A stretch of DNA of 64,000 bases from Poronia punctata (lineage: Eukaryota > Ascomycota > Sordariomycetes > Xylariales > Xylariaceae). Positions 10,277 to 22,203 of the stretch are shown in pieces. Both the position numbers and the translations under genes were made by a program. How positions within the stretch are numbered: position 1 is the first letter of the stretch; every line of letters begins with the position of its first letter. The notes below the pieces were generated by a model that saw only the letters and a program-made list of their open reading frames with translations, was not told where the DNA came from and made no database searches. The stretch lies in NCBI GenBank assembly GCA_022579005.1, contig MU401599.1, positions 37,068 through 101,067 on the forward strand, read 5' to 3'.

Positions 10277-11323
10277 GGCGGACGCCGAAGGAAGACCGAT
10301 GCCACCGTCAATGGCCGATGCTAACTAGTCATGCAAGGAGTAGGCGTTATGGCTTAGCAAGAAAATAGACACAATAAGACAAAGTGAACGTGTGACGGTA
10401 AGGGCGGTTCTGCAACAGGAACAAATATGCCGTATCCAGGGAATGCAAGTTTTGTGCTTCACGTGTTTAGGTACCAAGTTTCAGCGACAGCGGTCCAAAA
10501 GTAAATGCGCAGTGTTTGTTGTAACAAGATAGATCCAAATACCTAGCTAGGTGGTGTTTAGTCAAAGCTGACGTTTATAGCTTATATGAGATTATCTATG
10601 CCTATTACTAAAGGTGTACAGGCAAATAAATAAGACTATAATACTAAATAAAGCATTAATAAATAAAATATAACAAAACTTATTTTATTATAAAATAAGT
10701 TAATAAGTTTTAATAATATTTAATATTTTTAATTAACTTTTATATATTTATTTTATAAAATATATTTATTAAAAGCTAATTAAAATTATAAATTAATTTT
10801 AATATTTTTAAGCTTTAATTAAAATTAAAATATATAAAGGTTTTATATTAAAAATTTATTAAATATATTTTAAAATAAAAATATATTTATAAATATTTTA
10901 TATATATATAACTATTTTCTAAATTTTTAAATAATAATGTTTTTTATAAATTCATTATTTATAGTGCTAATAAAGTAAGTATATTAGTCAATATTTGCAG
11001 TAAACTATAATAAATGTAAACCACACCGGCCCCCCGGTTTCAAGAGCCCCGCCCTGCTCTACCTAGGTACTACTTTCTACAAGTAGATATTTATCACATA
11101 CCTACCTACCTGTACATGTCTACATCTACCTACTTCTAGCATATACTCTTTTAAGGCTAGGTACTTAAAGTGAGATTCGATCACATTTCCCCTAGGATTC
11201 TCCTCTCCCCCACCACATCATACTTCCAGCTTTGTGCTTTACAAACCCAACAACAACACGGCTTGCTCTCGTGCAGCGCATTTTGACCCTTGACACTCGC
11301 TTTAGCAACGAAAAACCGCCGCA
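10277..11323. promoter_or_regulatory. Divergent promoter region TLG2 / calmodulin with AT-rich insert
   Basis: This 1.05-kb spacer is interrupted from about 10619 to 11000 by a very AT-rich relic described separately. The calmodulin side (11050-11320) has several TACCTACCT runs and pyrimidine-rich stretches. No other gene is visible. Confidence 0.5.
10619..11000. mobile_element. RIP-degraded small TIR element (MITE-like relic)
   Basis: The 382-bp block is almost pure A/T inside ordinary sequence. The left end reads CAGGCAAATA and the reverse complement of the right end reads CTGCAAATA, followed on both by a GACTA step. A TA dinucleotide flanks each end (10617-10618 and 11001-11002). This fits a non-autonomous Tc1/mariner-type element decayed by RIP. 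The inverted repeats are short and imperfect, so the exact ends are tentative. Confidence 0.42.
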
Positions 11324-12401
11324 ATGGTCAGTCTACGTGTCTCTGAAGCATCTTTGCGTTCCCCGCCTTTGCCGCTGCTTGGTTTGCCTCCGGTTGCTAG
11401 AGCCCCGCGCTGGCGCCAAACCACCGTGATATGCGCATGCGCCTGCCCGCTCATGGGGGCCTGAACGCTGACTTCTTCTCCCTTCTTGGGTTATTTAGGC
11501 CGACTCATTTACGGACGAGCAGATGGACGAGTATAGGCAGGCTTTCTCCCTGTTTGTAAGCTTATTTCCCTATCCCCGTTTTCGGCTTGCCTTATGGGGC
11601 TATTTGATGAGACCAATGACAGCCTCAAAACTAACCAGGTGTATTCTACAGGATAAAGATGACAATGGTCAGTACAACCCGCCCCTCTGTAACATCTTCC
11701 CGTCGTGCATCGTCCTATCACGATCGATTTCTAGATTGTTCTTGCTTGCGCTCTAGAACGCCCGGGGAGACTGCTGCCACCCGTAGCTAGTTATAGTGCT
11801 GACGACAGCATTCGCATCCTAGGAGTTATTACAAAAGATGAACTAGGCACCGTCATGCGATCTCTGGGCCAAAACCCCTCTCAAGCCGAGCTGGAGGATA
11901 TGATCAACGAAGTCGATGGCAACAACAGTGGCACTATCGACTTTGCCGGTAAGGCATTCATGACATCATCAACAACCCCCTGGACAGGATGCTAAGTTTT
12001 GGTCACTTAGAATTTTTGACCATGATGGCCCGGAAGATGAACAGCACCGATTCAGAAGAGGAGATTCGAGAAGCCTTCAAGGTGTGTAACAGATCGGGCA
12101 CAACCCCGTCCTCCAGTATGCTGTAACAATATTAATATTTTATCAGGTTTTCGACCGTGACAACAACGGCTTCATCTCGGCGGCTGAACTACGCCATGTC
12201 ATGACGTCTATTGGGGAGAAACTCACCGACGAAGAGGTTGAGGAGATGATTCGTGAGGCTGACCAGGATGGGGATGGCCGTATCGATTGTACGTTGTCTC
12301 ATCGGGCGATTTTTTCTCCCTTCCCTTTTGGCCATGCTTCAGCTAACCACAACACTGGTGCAGATAACGAGTTTGTACAGCTCATGATGCAAAAGGATTG
12401 A
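11324..12401 (+). CDS. Calmodulin (divergent N-lobe)
   Basis: Calmodulin is the four-EF-hand calcium sensor that activates calcineurin and CaM kinases. Seven exons, 11324-11326 (ATG alone), 11499-11555, 11652-11667, 11823-11948, 12011-12081, 12147-12288 and 12364-12401, encode 150 residues. A lone ATG first exon is usual for fungal calmodulin genes. All four loops keep their calcium ligands: [36 protein letters not shown] and [12 protein letters not shown]. The C-lobe matches the common ascomycete sequence as I remember it, apart from two Asp-to-Glu changes and an extra final Asp. The N-lobe differs at about 20 places, for example [20 protein letters not shown] at the start. It could be the sole calmodulin or a diverged paralogue; the window cannot decide. 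Confidence 0.93.
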
Positions 12402-13690
12402 TTATGTCTTGCGGCGCAAATGTTTCCCTGCCGTCACATACCCCAATATATTTTACGACAGGCCTCCCAATACTGGGTCCCTTTTTCGCTTGCCCTTTCA
12501 TTCTCTGTTTGATAAGGAAGGTTGGGCCTGGTGTCCTATTCTTTGTCTCTGCCTGGATTTTAATCTCCAATGCCCCTAAAAATGAGTATCCTGTTTGAGA
12601 TGGAGTGGAATTTGACTGTTGCCCCTTAAAATGACATTCATATCTTGCGTTTGTTTCCACAAACCCTGTGTCATGGCGACCTAGGTAATCAATCAAGCGT
12701 CGTTCTTGGCCTTAATGCCCTATACGAGCAGTTACAGTCCACGCAAGCCATATAGTACTATTTCTTTGTACACGTACAGCCTACTTGTTGTGCACACTTT
12801 GCTTTGCGCCTAGCTATGTAGTTACCAAGCCATATTTCACTTGGTTTAAGACAACGCTGACTTGGTGGTAACATACATGTAAGTTCACTGTTAGCAATTA
12901 CAACTAGGTGTGACATTGTTGCTGGTATAGTATACTTGTGCAACGATAAACTACTGATATCTTACAGAGTTCTATCAGGTACTATGGAATGAATGTTTGG
13001 TTGGTTGGTAGGTTGCACATGCATTATTTGCTGCTGAGCAATTGCATGTGTGTGCTTGTATGTGTAGAAGTAGACATGAGATTGTGATGATACTAATTCA
13101 GTAAGTGGTACTTGAGGTTGAACAGACAGTTCCCAAACCCTTGAGTTATCAGGTAGACTTGTAATATGTAGTAGAGGGCAAAGCGCTTTAAGGGGATTGG
13201 TTTATCCTAATCTGCAAGTACTACTTACAAGTTAATAGCACGTAAATACCCTAACCTTACATATGTGTAGTTAGCGATTTCCTAGCTGCTGCTATTATTA
13301 CCTTATTGTGTATTTGTGCAAGTAACAGGTAGAGGCAGTACTTGTAGTACCCAAACACATAAATAGCCTCTCTGTATTCACCCCTACCATGACGGCATTC
13401 CGCGTTACGCTAAAATTCTGTCTTGCATCCATCCATGGATCTAACCTACTCGTAGGTACCAGCGCTTAGAATCGACTGCTCACAAATTTTTGGGTCACAG
13501 CCAACAATCCTAGGTGAGCTGGTTATACACTCGGACTGGCACGACTGGCTATAGGCATTCTGGATTCTTCAAGAGAACAACAAGGCAGAGTTCCTATTTC
13601 GACAAACGTCGTTTAAGCGACGATGCCATTGCGCGCACAGCAGTCGACATCCGAATGACGACGACACGATCGAATTAATCCTATCTCAAG
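12402..13690. other. Intergenic region calmodulin to MDL1
   Basis: This 1.3-kb spacer lies between two tandem plus-strand genes. It has one TACTCGTA (13447-13454). I see no coding potential, RNA gene or repeat array. Confidence 0.6.
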
Positions 13691-16170
13691 ATGGTGCCGG
13701 CACCTGTTCGCCGTCCTCTGCTTCTGTTCCCCCGACAGCGCCCTGCCATCACGAATCTGTCTACGCGGCCTTCATTCAGAGGTCCTCAAGGCAATAGTGC
13801 CTACCCTCCTTCTCTTGCACAGGCCAACGTCGCATTTTGCTCTGGCTTTTCGCGACCTCAACCAGTACCATTCCAAGTCTGTGGCAGACTTGGGCCGGCC
13901 AATCCCTGGCCCTCCCCTAGAGCGTGCCTGATATCGCACCCACGGTTTGCGACGTCGAGGACATTCTGTAACAGCAACATCGCCAGACAAAAAACCCAAG
14001 ATGCGACAGCAGAAACTATAAAACGCAACTCGGGCGCTGCCCTCGAGCAGAACGCTGTCGGCAGCGGCCCGAAAACGGTGCAACCATCGATAGCAGAGCA
14101 TCAAGCCGCTGTTGAACAAGGAGCCAAGTCAGCGAAGCTGAACCTGAGGGCGCGTCTCACCAAAGAAAAGGATGATGCAAGGCGGTGGTCGTCCTTGCGC
14201 GAGGTCTGGCGTCTCCTTCGCATTGCGCGCCGCGAGACATTCCCTCTCATGGGCGCGGTTTCGCTACTCCTCATTTCTTCTGCTGTCACCATCTCCGTGC
14301 CACTTACTATAGGCAAGGTTATGAGTAAGTTTGGCCCGCAGTTTCACTGGTGTAAAGTAACGCGCGCTACTGTACAGTTCCGAGCTAACTTGAGCTACAA
14401 GACCTTGCTACCAGTCAAACGGCCGATACGACGATATTCGGCCTGACCATGTACCAGTTCTTCCCAGCTTTGGCTCTAGTCTTCACGGTCGGCGCGGCTG
14501 CCAACTTCGGCCGCATCGTGCTCCTCCGTGTGATTGGTGAGCGTGTCGTCTCGCGCCTGCGATCTCAGTTGTACCGTAAGACGCTGGCTCAAGAGGGCGA
14601 GTTCTTCGACGCAAACAAGGTGGGTGATCTGACCTCTCGTTTCATTGCCGACACGACTATAGTCGGGAAGAGTATCACGCAAAATGTCTCGGACGGGCTG
14701 AGAGCCATCATTAGCTGCACTGCAAGCTTTATCGCCATGGCTTGGATAAGCCCGAGCCTTGTCTTGACCATTTTCCTAGCTGCTCCGTTTATTGGCGCCG
14801 GCACTATAGTGTATAGTCGGATCGCAAGGCGGCTAGCTACGCAGTCGCAGAAAGCCCTGGGGGCACTCAACAAGATTGGCAACGAGCGACTGGAGAGCAT
14901 CCGCACCATCCAGGCCTTCGCAGGCGAGATGCAGGAAGTCGGTCGGTACAACAAGCAGGTCAGGAAATTGTTCAACATCGGCAAGACCCAGGCTCTGACG
15001 GATGCGCGGTTCTTCACGTTCAACGGTTGGATCGGGAACATGATTGTGATCGGTCTCCTGTGGCACGGCGGCGGCCTCGTTCGAGACGGCTTTCTTACAC
15101 TGGGCGACCTGACGACGTTTATGATGTACGCCGTGTATGCGGGTACGAGTGTGATAGGGGTCACTAGCTTCCTTTCCGAACTAATGAAGGGCGTCGGTGC
15201 CGCCAGTCGCCTTTTCGAGCTCGAGGATCGCAAGCCGGCCATCTCGCCGACGCGCGGAACTCCCGTCGCATCAGCCAAAGGTGTTATCGAGTTTTCCAAC
15301 GTCTCTTTTGCCTACCCTACACGGCCGGATAACCAAATTTTCAAGGACATGAGCTTCTCTATCCCCGGGGGCAGCAACGTGTGTATCGTTGGGCCCTCGG
15401 GCGGCGGAAAGTCGACAGTGACGTCTCTCCTACTACGCTTTTACGACCTCGACGGCGGCAGTATCCGGCTGAATGGGGTTGATCTCGCGTCGATGAACGC
15501 GAAGTCGCTGCGGCGACGCATCGGCGTTGTTTCCCAGGAGCCCGTCTTGTTTTCCGGCACGATAGCGGAGAACATTGCTTATAGCAACCCGGGGGCAGAT
15601 CGCGCGGCCATCATACAAGCCGCCACGAGAGCCAACTGTACATTTATCAACAAGCTCCAGAAGGGCATCGATACCGAAGTGGGCTCCCGGGGCACGCAGC
15701 TCTCGGGTGGGCAGAAGCAGCGGATCGCCATAGCCCGCGCGCTTCTCAAGAACCCCGACATCCTCATTCTAGACGAAGCCACGTCGGCTCTAGACGCCGA
15801 GTCCGAGCTAGCAGTGAACCAGGCGCTTGCCCAGCTCATGAGCGGGAACATGACGACCATATCGATCGCCCACCGGCTTTCGACGATCAAGAGGTCCGAC
15901 ATAATCATCGTGCTGAATAACGAGGGCGCGGTCGCGGAGACGGGCTCTTACGCCCAGCTTAGCAAAGACCCGGGAAGCGCATTCAGCAAGCTCATGGAGT
16001 GGCAAATGACAGGAGGCGAAAATACCAAGCCGGCAACTTCTCTGCCCCCCCACAACATTAACGAGGAGTCCGACTTGGTGGAGGAAGACTTTGAAGAACC
16101 CGATGAGGTCGAGACAGAATTCGAAGAGGTCGAGGAAGGTGCAGAGAAAGTCGAACAGAAGCGACAGTAG
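13691..16170 (+). CDS. MDL1: Mitochondrial ABC half-transporter, Mdl1 type
   Basis: Mdl1/ABCB10-type half-transporters sit in the mitochondrial inner membrane; yeast Mdl1 is implicated in export of peptides made by the m-AAA protease. Two exons, 13691-14324 and 14402-16170, encode 800 residues with a GTAAGT donor and an acceptor 11 bp after a CTAAC branch site. A long Arg/Ser/Pro-rich N-terminus (about 150 residues, start MVPAPVRRPLLLFPRQRP) is consistent with mitochondrial import. The membrane domain spans roughly residues 175-475. The nucleotide-binding domain carries Walker A GPSGGGKST (about 541), signature LSGGQKQR (about 645) and Walker B ILILDEA (about 665), all intact. A strongly acidic tail of about 40 residues (SDLVEEDFEEPDEVETEFEE) ends the protein. 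Assignment to Mdl1 rather than Mdl2 rests on overall resemblance. Confidence 0.88.
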
Positions 16171-17214
16171 AGCGCACCACCAACACACATACACATACCT
16201 CGGCCATATAGACCGGTAGAGGGCCGAAATCGACGGGAGAGGTGTTTCACCCCTTGGACCACTTCGGGGTAAAGTGGATTTGTCCTTGCAGAGAAGGAAT
16301 ACGGCGCGAAGGAGTATTATAAGGAAGGGTACTAGAAACATCCCCGACTTGAAAGCATGTTCGGTTCGGCCATTGGTGTTGAATTACTTTTGCCCATGTA
16401 CATAGGTAGATGTGTGCGCGCGGGTCTATACACTTTTAGATGTACACTTTCGCGCACTCAACAGACGGCCGGGTAGGGACACCGGCGCGGGTTACTGTCC
16501 AAAGGGCAGGCTCTCCACTCGACAGAAAAGGTTGGAACGCTCATGAAGGAAGATGAGCGTCGGCAGAGGTAATATATGATTATGTACTACTTAAACTACC
16601 TACTCAGAGCTGCATCATATCTTTGTAACCATGAGAGTCATCAGGCTTAATAGAGCTTGACATCACATAATGACCACTGTAAAGCCTCATTCTTACTCTT
16701 GCCCTGGTTGTAGGAATCCTAGTCTAATTTACACAGTACATATACCGTGTATTCAACGGGTAGAGTATACACATACATAACACACAAAGCCCCTAACCTA
16801 GCTGTGTACATGTTGTCTACGAGTAGATAGACAGTCAACTTGGACAGTTACGCAGGCGTTTTTGACAAGTAGGTATATATATCAATACATATATTACTTG
16901 TAGTAAGAGTCTAACTTTCAAGGTTTATACCTTATATAACTTTTAAGTTATTATACTTCAGGTACTTGTATATTACTTATATACATGTACCTAGAAAGGT
17001 ATAGGTAATAAATACACCAGCTGTAAATCCTGCTTATCTTTAGGACTAGAGGGTATAAATTTAGAATTTCTCCACTGATTTCCAAGTCCCTATAAGGTAT
17101 AGGTACAAGTAGGTATGTGCATGCATCTGCCTACATTCTAATTCACCTTGTCAGCCAGTGTTCCCATCTTCTGTTCCTCTCACTTCCTACATACTCAACA
17201 ATACATCAACCAGA
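16171..17214. other. Intergenic region MDL1 to lipase gene
   Basis: This 1.04-kb spacer becomes AT-rich from about 16860 to 17050. One TACGAGTA lies at 16818-16825. No gene or repeat array is visible. Confidence 0.6.
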
Positions 17215-18488
17215 ATGTCAAAAACTACAGAAGGAACATTTGATATCGATGGCACAAGTCTATACACGAAGACTTGGCTAGTAAGTCAAACCCCTTCCCT
17301 TCCCTTTTCCCTTCTTTTCTCCTATCCCCCCCAATGCCCACACATGTGTGCAGGCGGTGTAAAAAGCTTCATTAATAAAGCTTTGAGACGAAAACAACCA
17401 CCTGACAAAGACGTATTAATAGCCCGAGGGTCCGATCAAAGCCAAGATGATCATATTCCACGGTTTCAACGACCATGTAAACCGCTACTACGGATTCTTC
17501 CCTTACCTCGCGGAGCGTGGTATCGCGGTGTACGGCATGGACCAACGGGGGTGGGGCCGGAGCGTCCGAAAGGACGATGACAAGGGCAAGACGGGTCCGA
17601 CGACGCGCGTGCTCGCCGACATGGCCGCATTCATTCGTAGTCACCTGCCATCCCGGGAGCCCGTCTTCTTACTGGGCCACTCGAGTGAGTACATAATAAA
17701 ATATTTATTAAAAAAAAAAGAACAATTTCGCCTGTTTTCCCTCCCTATTTCCGCAACACTTTATTTGATTTTATTCGTGTTCCGAGTAAGGCCACGAATT
17801 AAAGAACTAAAATGAGAAGACGGGGAATGAAGAGCGAAATTTATAATCTCACTTAAATATCCTTCATTCAAATTTTCCCTTTTTTTAACCGACGTATACA
17901 GTGGGCGGCGGACAAGTTCTCACACTCGCCTCAACGCCCGAGTACGAAGACCTAATACGACAAATCCGAGGCCTAATCCTGGAAGCCCCCTTTGTGGGTT
18001 TCGCGCCCGAGCTTAAGCCGTCGTGGTTTACCGTGTTCAGCGGCCGGCTGGCGTCCCATGTGGTGCCGCACTTCAAGCTGCACCGTCCCATCCCGCCCGA
18101 GGACGTCACGCGCGACCCCGAAGTGCAGGCGAGTATAAGGGACGATGTCCTTATGCACGATTACGGCACGCTTGAGGGTCTGGCCGGCATGCTCGACCGC
18201 ACCGACGGGCTCTCGAGTGGGAAGCTGGTGCTTTCTCGCTCTGTGCGCAGCTTGCTTATGGCGCATGGTGACGCGGATAAAGCTACCAGTTTTCACATGA
18301 GCAAAGAGTGGTTCGATAGGCAGACTACGATTCCCGATGCCACCTTTAAGAATTTCGCTGGTTTCGCACACCAGTTGCATGCCGACCCCGGTAAAGAGGA
18401 ATTCTATGAGGATGTCGCTCGTTGGATTCTGGAGAGGACTGCCGGCGAGGGAGAGAGGACTGGGGAGAGAGTCGGCGCACATCTCTAA
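17215..18488 (+). CDS. YJU3: Monoacylglycerol lipase-like alpha/beta hydrolase (Yju3 type)
   Basis: This family releases glycerol and fatty acid from monoacylglycerols, in yeast at lipid droplets and membranes. Three exons, 17215-17280, 17423-17684 and 17902-18488, encode 304 residues, the usual size. The oxyanion motif FHGFNDH lies near residue 33. The nucleophile elbow GHSMGG has Ser109, with the exon 2/3 junction directly after this Ser. The acid residue is in AHGDADKATSF and the catalytic His is expected in GFAHQLHADP near the C-terminus. The second intron, 17685-17901, is unusually AT-rich for this neighbourhood. I see no signal peptide. It converges with POL4, and the stops are 336 bp apart. 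Confidence 0.87.
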
Positions 18489-18824
18489 GTTCCGCAGATG
18501 GATGTTGTCATGTTGACGTGGTTGTAAAAGGGGCTCCCTTCGTCAACGCGTGAAAGTCATGTCGAAAAGCGACATAAGCTTGTTTTCTGGGCGGCTATCC
18601 GCTCTTCTGCTTTGTAAGATGGCGTTAGACGCGATTGAAGACGCTAAGAGTAAATAGACTAGATTGCCTTCCATTCATCAACTCCCCGCCGACCTCTGTT
18701 TTGCATTTAATAATAACTTGCGATAGCCGGTCACTAAATGGGCAACCTTCAGGTTTCTTTCCATTCGTTGTATGCTCGTATGCCCTAGGCTACTATCTGT
18801 TGGTACCGGCATATTGGATGCCTT
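18489..18824. other. Convergent intergenic region
   Basis: This 336-bp spacer lies between the stops of the lipase gene and POL4. Nothing else is recognisable in it. Confidence 0.6.
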
Positions 18825-20965
18825 TTACCCGGTACATCTCTCCTCCGGTGGCCGCCATTCTAGCCCCAATCTCTCAAAGATACGCTTCTCTGCGGTAAGC
18901 ATATCCGGCGCCGGGTTGCCGTCGGCGCCGCTCTCCAGATCGACCCATTCGCCGCCATCCGCCCGCAGGCGCACGCCGCTACTGTCGAACTTGAGTTGCT
19001 TCGCCTTCTTGCAATACCGCCTGAGATCCCTTTCGAAGGTGTTGCCACCGGACCAGCCAATAACTGCGCAGCCTGCCGTTCTCCAGGGACTTACTGTGAC
19101 AGTGGCGGGGTTGTTAGCCGTCCAAATATGCTCTAAAAAGAAAAGGAGACAGGGAAGACAGTTATGCGCGCGCGCAAGGAAAAGAGCGAGAGGGATATAT
19201 AAAGGCCATCGGTTGAGGCGAGTACTTACTGATAATGTCCACTCTTCGATGTATGTTTGGATTTTTCCCAGCCGCCGCCTTCGTCTTGTCCCAGACTGGG
19301 TCCTGCCAGACCACCAAGGCCTTATCCAGCGTGTCAAACCCAGTTCCGGCTTTGCGGTCCTCGCCCTTCCAAGCAACAGGCTCCTGCCCGCGCTCGCTAT
19401 TCTTGTCGCTGATGGTGAGCGTGTGCGTGATGTGGCCGCTTGTCTCGAGACTCGAGACAATCTCATTGATGAAGAACTCGGTAGCCGTCTGATCTGGGTG
19501 ACTGAGGATCACATCCACGTCACCGCACGCCGCCTTACCCCTCCGGTAACCGCCGACGATGACCATCTGGAAGCCCTCGCGGATCCTCTGAGCATGTTCG
19601 AGGATGATGGCCGAGATGGCTTCCACCTCGGCGCGCGGTATCTTCTCCTGGAACTCCTCATAGTACTTGACACCGATCTGCTGCACACGGTTTATCTTGT
19701 CCCAGCCGAACTCGACAATGTCGTCGAGATCCCGCCAGCCTCGGTTATAAAAGTCGATGGCCGTCTTTGCCGCCACACCCCATATATCGTAGAATAGGAG
19801 GAGCACCTTCATCCGGGGGTTGGAGGCGGCTTCTTGGACGTCTTCGAGGTAGCCAAGATCCCGCCATTGTCTGAACAGCTCCACGATCTTCGGACCACAG
19901 CCCGGCAGTCTGGCCACCTCTGTTGAGAAATGTCAAAAGTCCGACATTCACTAGTATGACACTTGTTGACTTACCGAGGGGAGACGAAAGCGGGTGTGGG
20001 TATGCGGCAACCGCTGCGATACTGGTAGAGTAAGCCCTGACACCAACCTTGTCGTCTTCAAGTGTCCTGATGGTCCTCATTTTCTTGAGTTGCTCGACAA
20101 ACGCGTCATTGGGACAGCTCAGGGGCGTGGGGCGTTGGCAGGAGAAATCCGTATGGAGATAGTCGGGCACGGGTGGAAGTCGCTTCGATATCTCATGTTC
20201 CGAAGTCGTCTCCTGCAGGAGGTGCGGACGTTTTGGCTGGATTGACCTCGGATGTTGTGTGGCAGACTCGCGGTCCGGCCAGTGGCCTTGCGATGCCGGA
20301 CGGCTTCCCGCTTCCTCTTCTCTCACGCGCCGGAGTATGTCCTCTGCATTTAAAACGTGAGGCGTTGGCGGGGGCGCTAGGTTGTCTCCGGTCTTTCGGC
20401 CTTGATATACCAGATAATCATCAAATGGCAGCACTTTACCGCAGGATAAACTGTCCGTGAACCAGGAAAGCCTGACGACTCTGACAATCGAGCTGTTCAC
20501 TTCAGGCGGTTTTGCCGTATCGGTCGCTTTTATGTTGTCTTCAGATACCTCGGTCTTCAATGGAGACTTGCCAACGGTAAGGTCAATGCCCGCCTTTTCT
20601 CCTTCATTTTCTCGGCCATGATCTTGCTCCTGGTCGGTATCCGAGGCTGTGCTTTCGTCTGAAGCGGCAGGCTGGGTTGAAGTGATGGGCGAAAGCTTTC
20701 TACGTTTTGCTGGAGGCTGAGAATGTGACGGACCCTGTACTTGGTCGCTGTCTACCGGCGTGACCTGGATCTCTTCGGTAATGAGCTTCCGTGATCTGAG
20801 TTCCAGCAAGGCACGCGGCTTCCTCGCGACCTTTCCCAGGACAACCTCGGCTTCGGTTATGTCGTATGTCAGCGTGGGAATCCGACTCTCAATTTTGGCC
20901 AACTCATCCGAGTCGAAATGAGTGGGAAGTAAGAAAATGGTAGGAAATACAAGATCCTCAGCCAT
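18825..20965 (-). CDS. POL4: DNA polymerase family X with BRCT domain (Pol4 / Pol lambda type)
   Basis: Pol4 fills short gaps during non-homologous end joining and base excision repair in the nucleus. Three exons on the minus strand, 20965-19975, 19919-19230 and 19093-18825, encode 649 residues. The N-terminal BRCT domain (about residues 1-200) ends with VRLSWFTDSLSCGKVLPFDDY and is interrupted by an acidic, Ser/Lys-rich insert from about 75 to 160. The polymerase part begins near residue 270, with a helix-hairpin-helix EVARLPGCGPKIVELF at the exon 1/2 junction. The catalytic palm carries GGYRRGKAACGDVDVIL (two metal-binding Asp near 461 and 463) and RRVDII (third Asp near 558). Exon 3 resumes with SPWRTAGCAVIGWSGG. 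Its acceptor is placed so the motif reads through; a nearer acceptor would add an unlikely insertion. Confidence 0.9.
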
Positions 20966-22203
20966 CGTGCCAAGACACAAGGTCGATGCCGTCCCGGTGC
21001 TTTGCCGCCTTATAAAGTATAGAGAAATAGCACCATTTAGTCAAGAGCGATGGATGCCCGTTGAAACTTCCAGTACGTCATGACCAAGTCCCCGTAGACT
21101 GTAGTCTGTCAAGGTCCACCCCCAGTGGGAGACGTATATACCTTCTTTGACCTTTTCCTAACAACATTCATCAGACAATATACGAGGAAATATACGTTAG
21201 ACCCTTAAGTTTTGACAGCCCGTCCTATAGTCATCTTTGAAACATTGTTCTATCAGCACATGAACGTAATTACACGTTAAAGGTCACCATCAACTTACTT
21301 GTAAGGTTAATAGGTACCTTGTACGTCCGTCCGTATGCCTTACCACTAGGTAGCATTAGCGCTAACCAATAAGTAGTCAGTAGTATATGCTTGCTGCATA
21401 TGCCTAAATACGTGTACTTACGTGTACTTATTAGCCTGCTAACTACATAGCTATACTGTGTATTAGATATGTACTGTGCTAAGGCCGATCTCTTTAAGCC
21501 TTTGGCTAAGAAAGCAGAAAGTCTAAAAATACTTGACTAGGATATGATTAATTGGCCTATAACTAACGTAGACGTAGATATATTATATACTTAACCTTAT
21601 ACCAACCATTTTCCCTCTCATCGTTACTTTTATTATTCTTGTTTTGCATACAAGTACAGCTTTATATAGAGAGACGCAGGGCTAAACGACATCCATCAAG
21701 ATAAACAATAAAGGTGTATGGTATATCATCACCCGCTGTACTTTACTGGACCAACTAGCAATGGGCCGTCGAAACCTACTGCTTTGAATCTTTGTCCAGC
21801 TTCTTCTTTTTCTTCTGCTTCCCCACAGCCTTTTCGCATCCGCCAACCTCTGCCCCGTCGCAACCACCGTTCTCATTTTTAATTGCCGTGATTCAGATTT
21901 ATGATAGATGGATTGGATGAAGCCCAATAGAGACAGCTGAATAGGCAGGCAGTAGGTTTGGTGGTACTGGTGCTGGCACTGGTGCGAATTGCAAGGACTG
22001 CCGCACTCCCGATTTAATCTACCTTGTACTTGACGATCAACGATCGATTGACACGACAACAACGAGGACAGGAACCATCACACCTTCCGCCTCTTTTCCT
22101 ACGTGTACGCGATCGATACCGATTTGTGTAAACATACACATATACTCGTACTTGCTCTTCGTCTGCGCAGATCCACCCTCTCGAGTGCCTACTCACCCAC
22201 GAA
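20966..22203. promoter_or_regulatory. Divergent promoter region POL4 / TFA1
   Basis: This 1.2-kb spacer lies between divergent starts. It has one TACTCGTA at 22143-22150, 54 bp before the TFA1 ATG, and several GTACTTA steps around 21400-21440. I see no gene in it. Confidence 0.5.

Noticed and set aside
14589..15299. 236-codon minus-strand frame
   Set aside because: It is antisense to the MDL1 membrane domain.
18772..19797. 341-codon open frame on the plus strand
   Set aside because: It is antisense to the POL4 polymerase domain, which has all catalytic motifs, and has no recognisable features.
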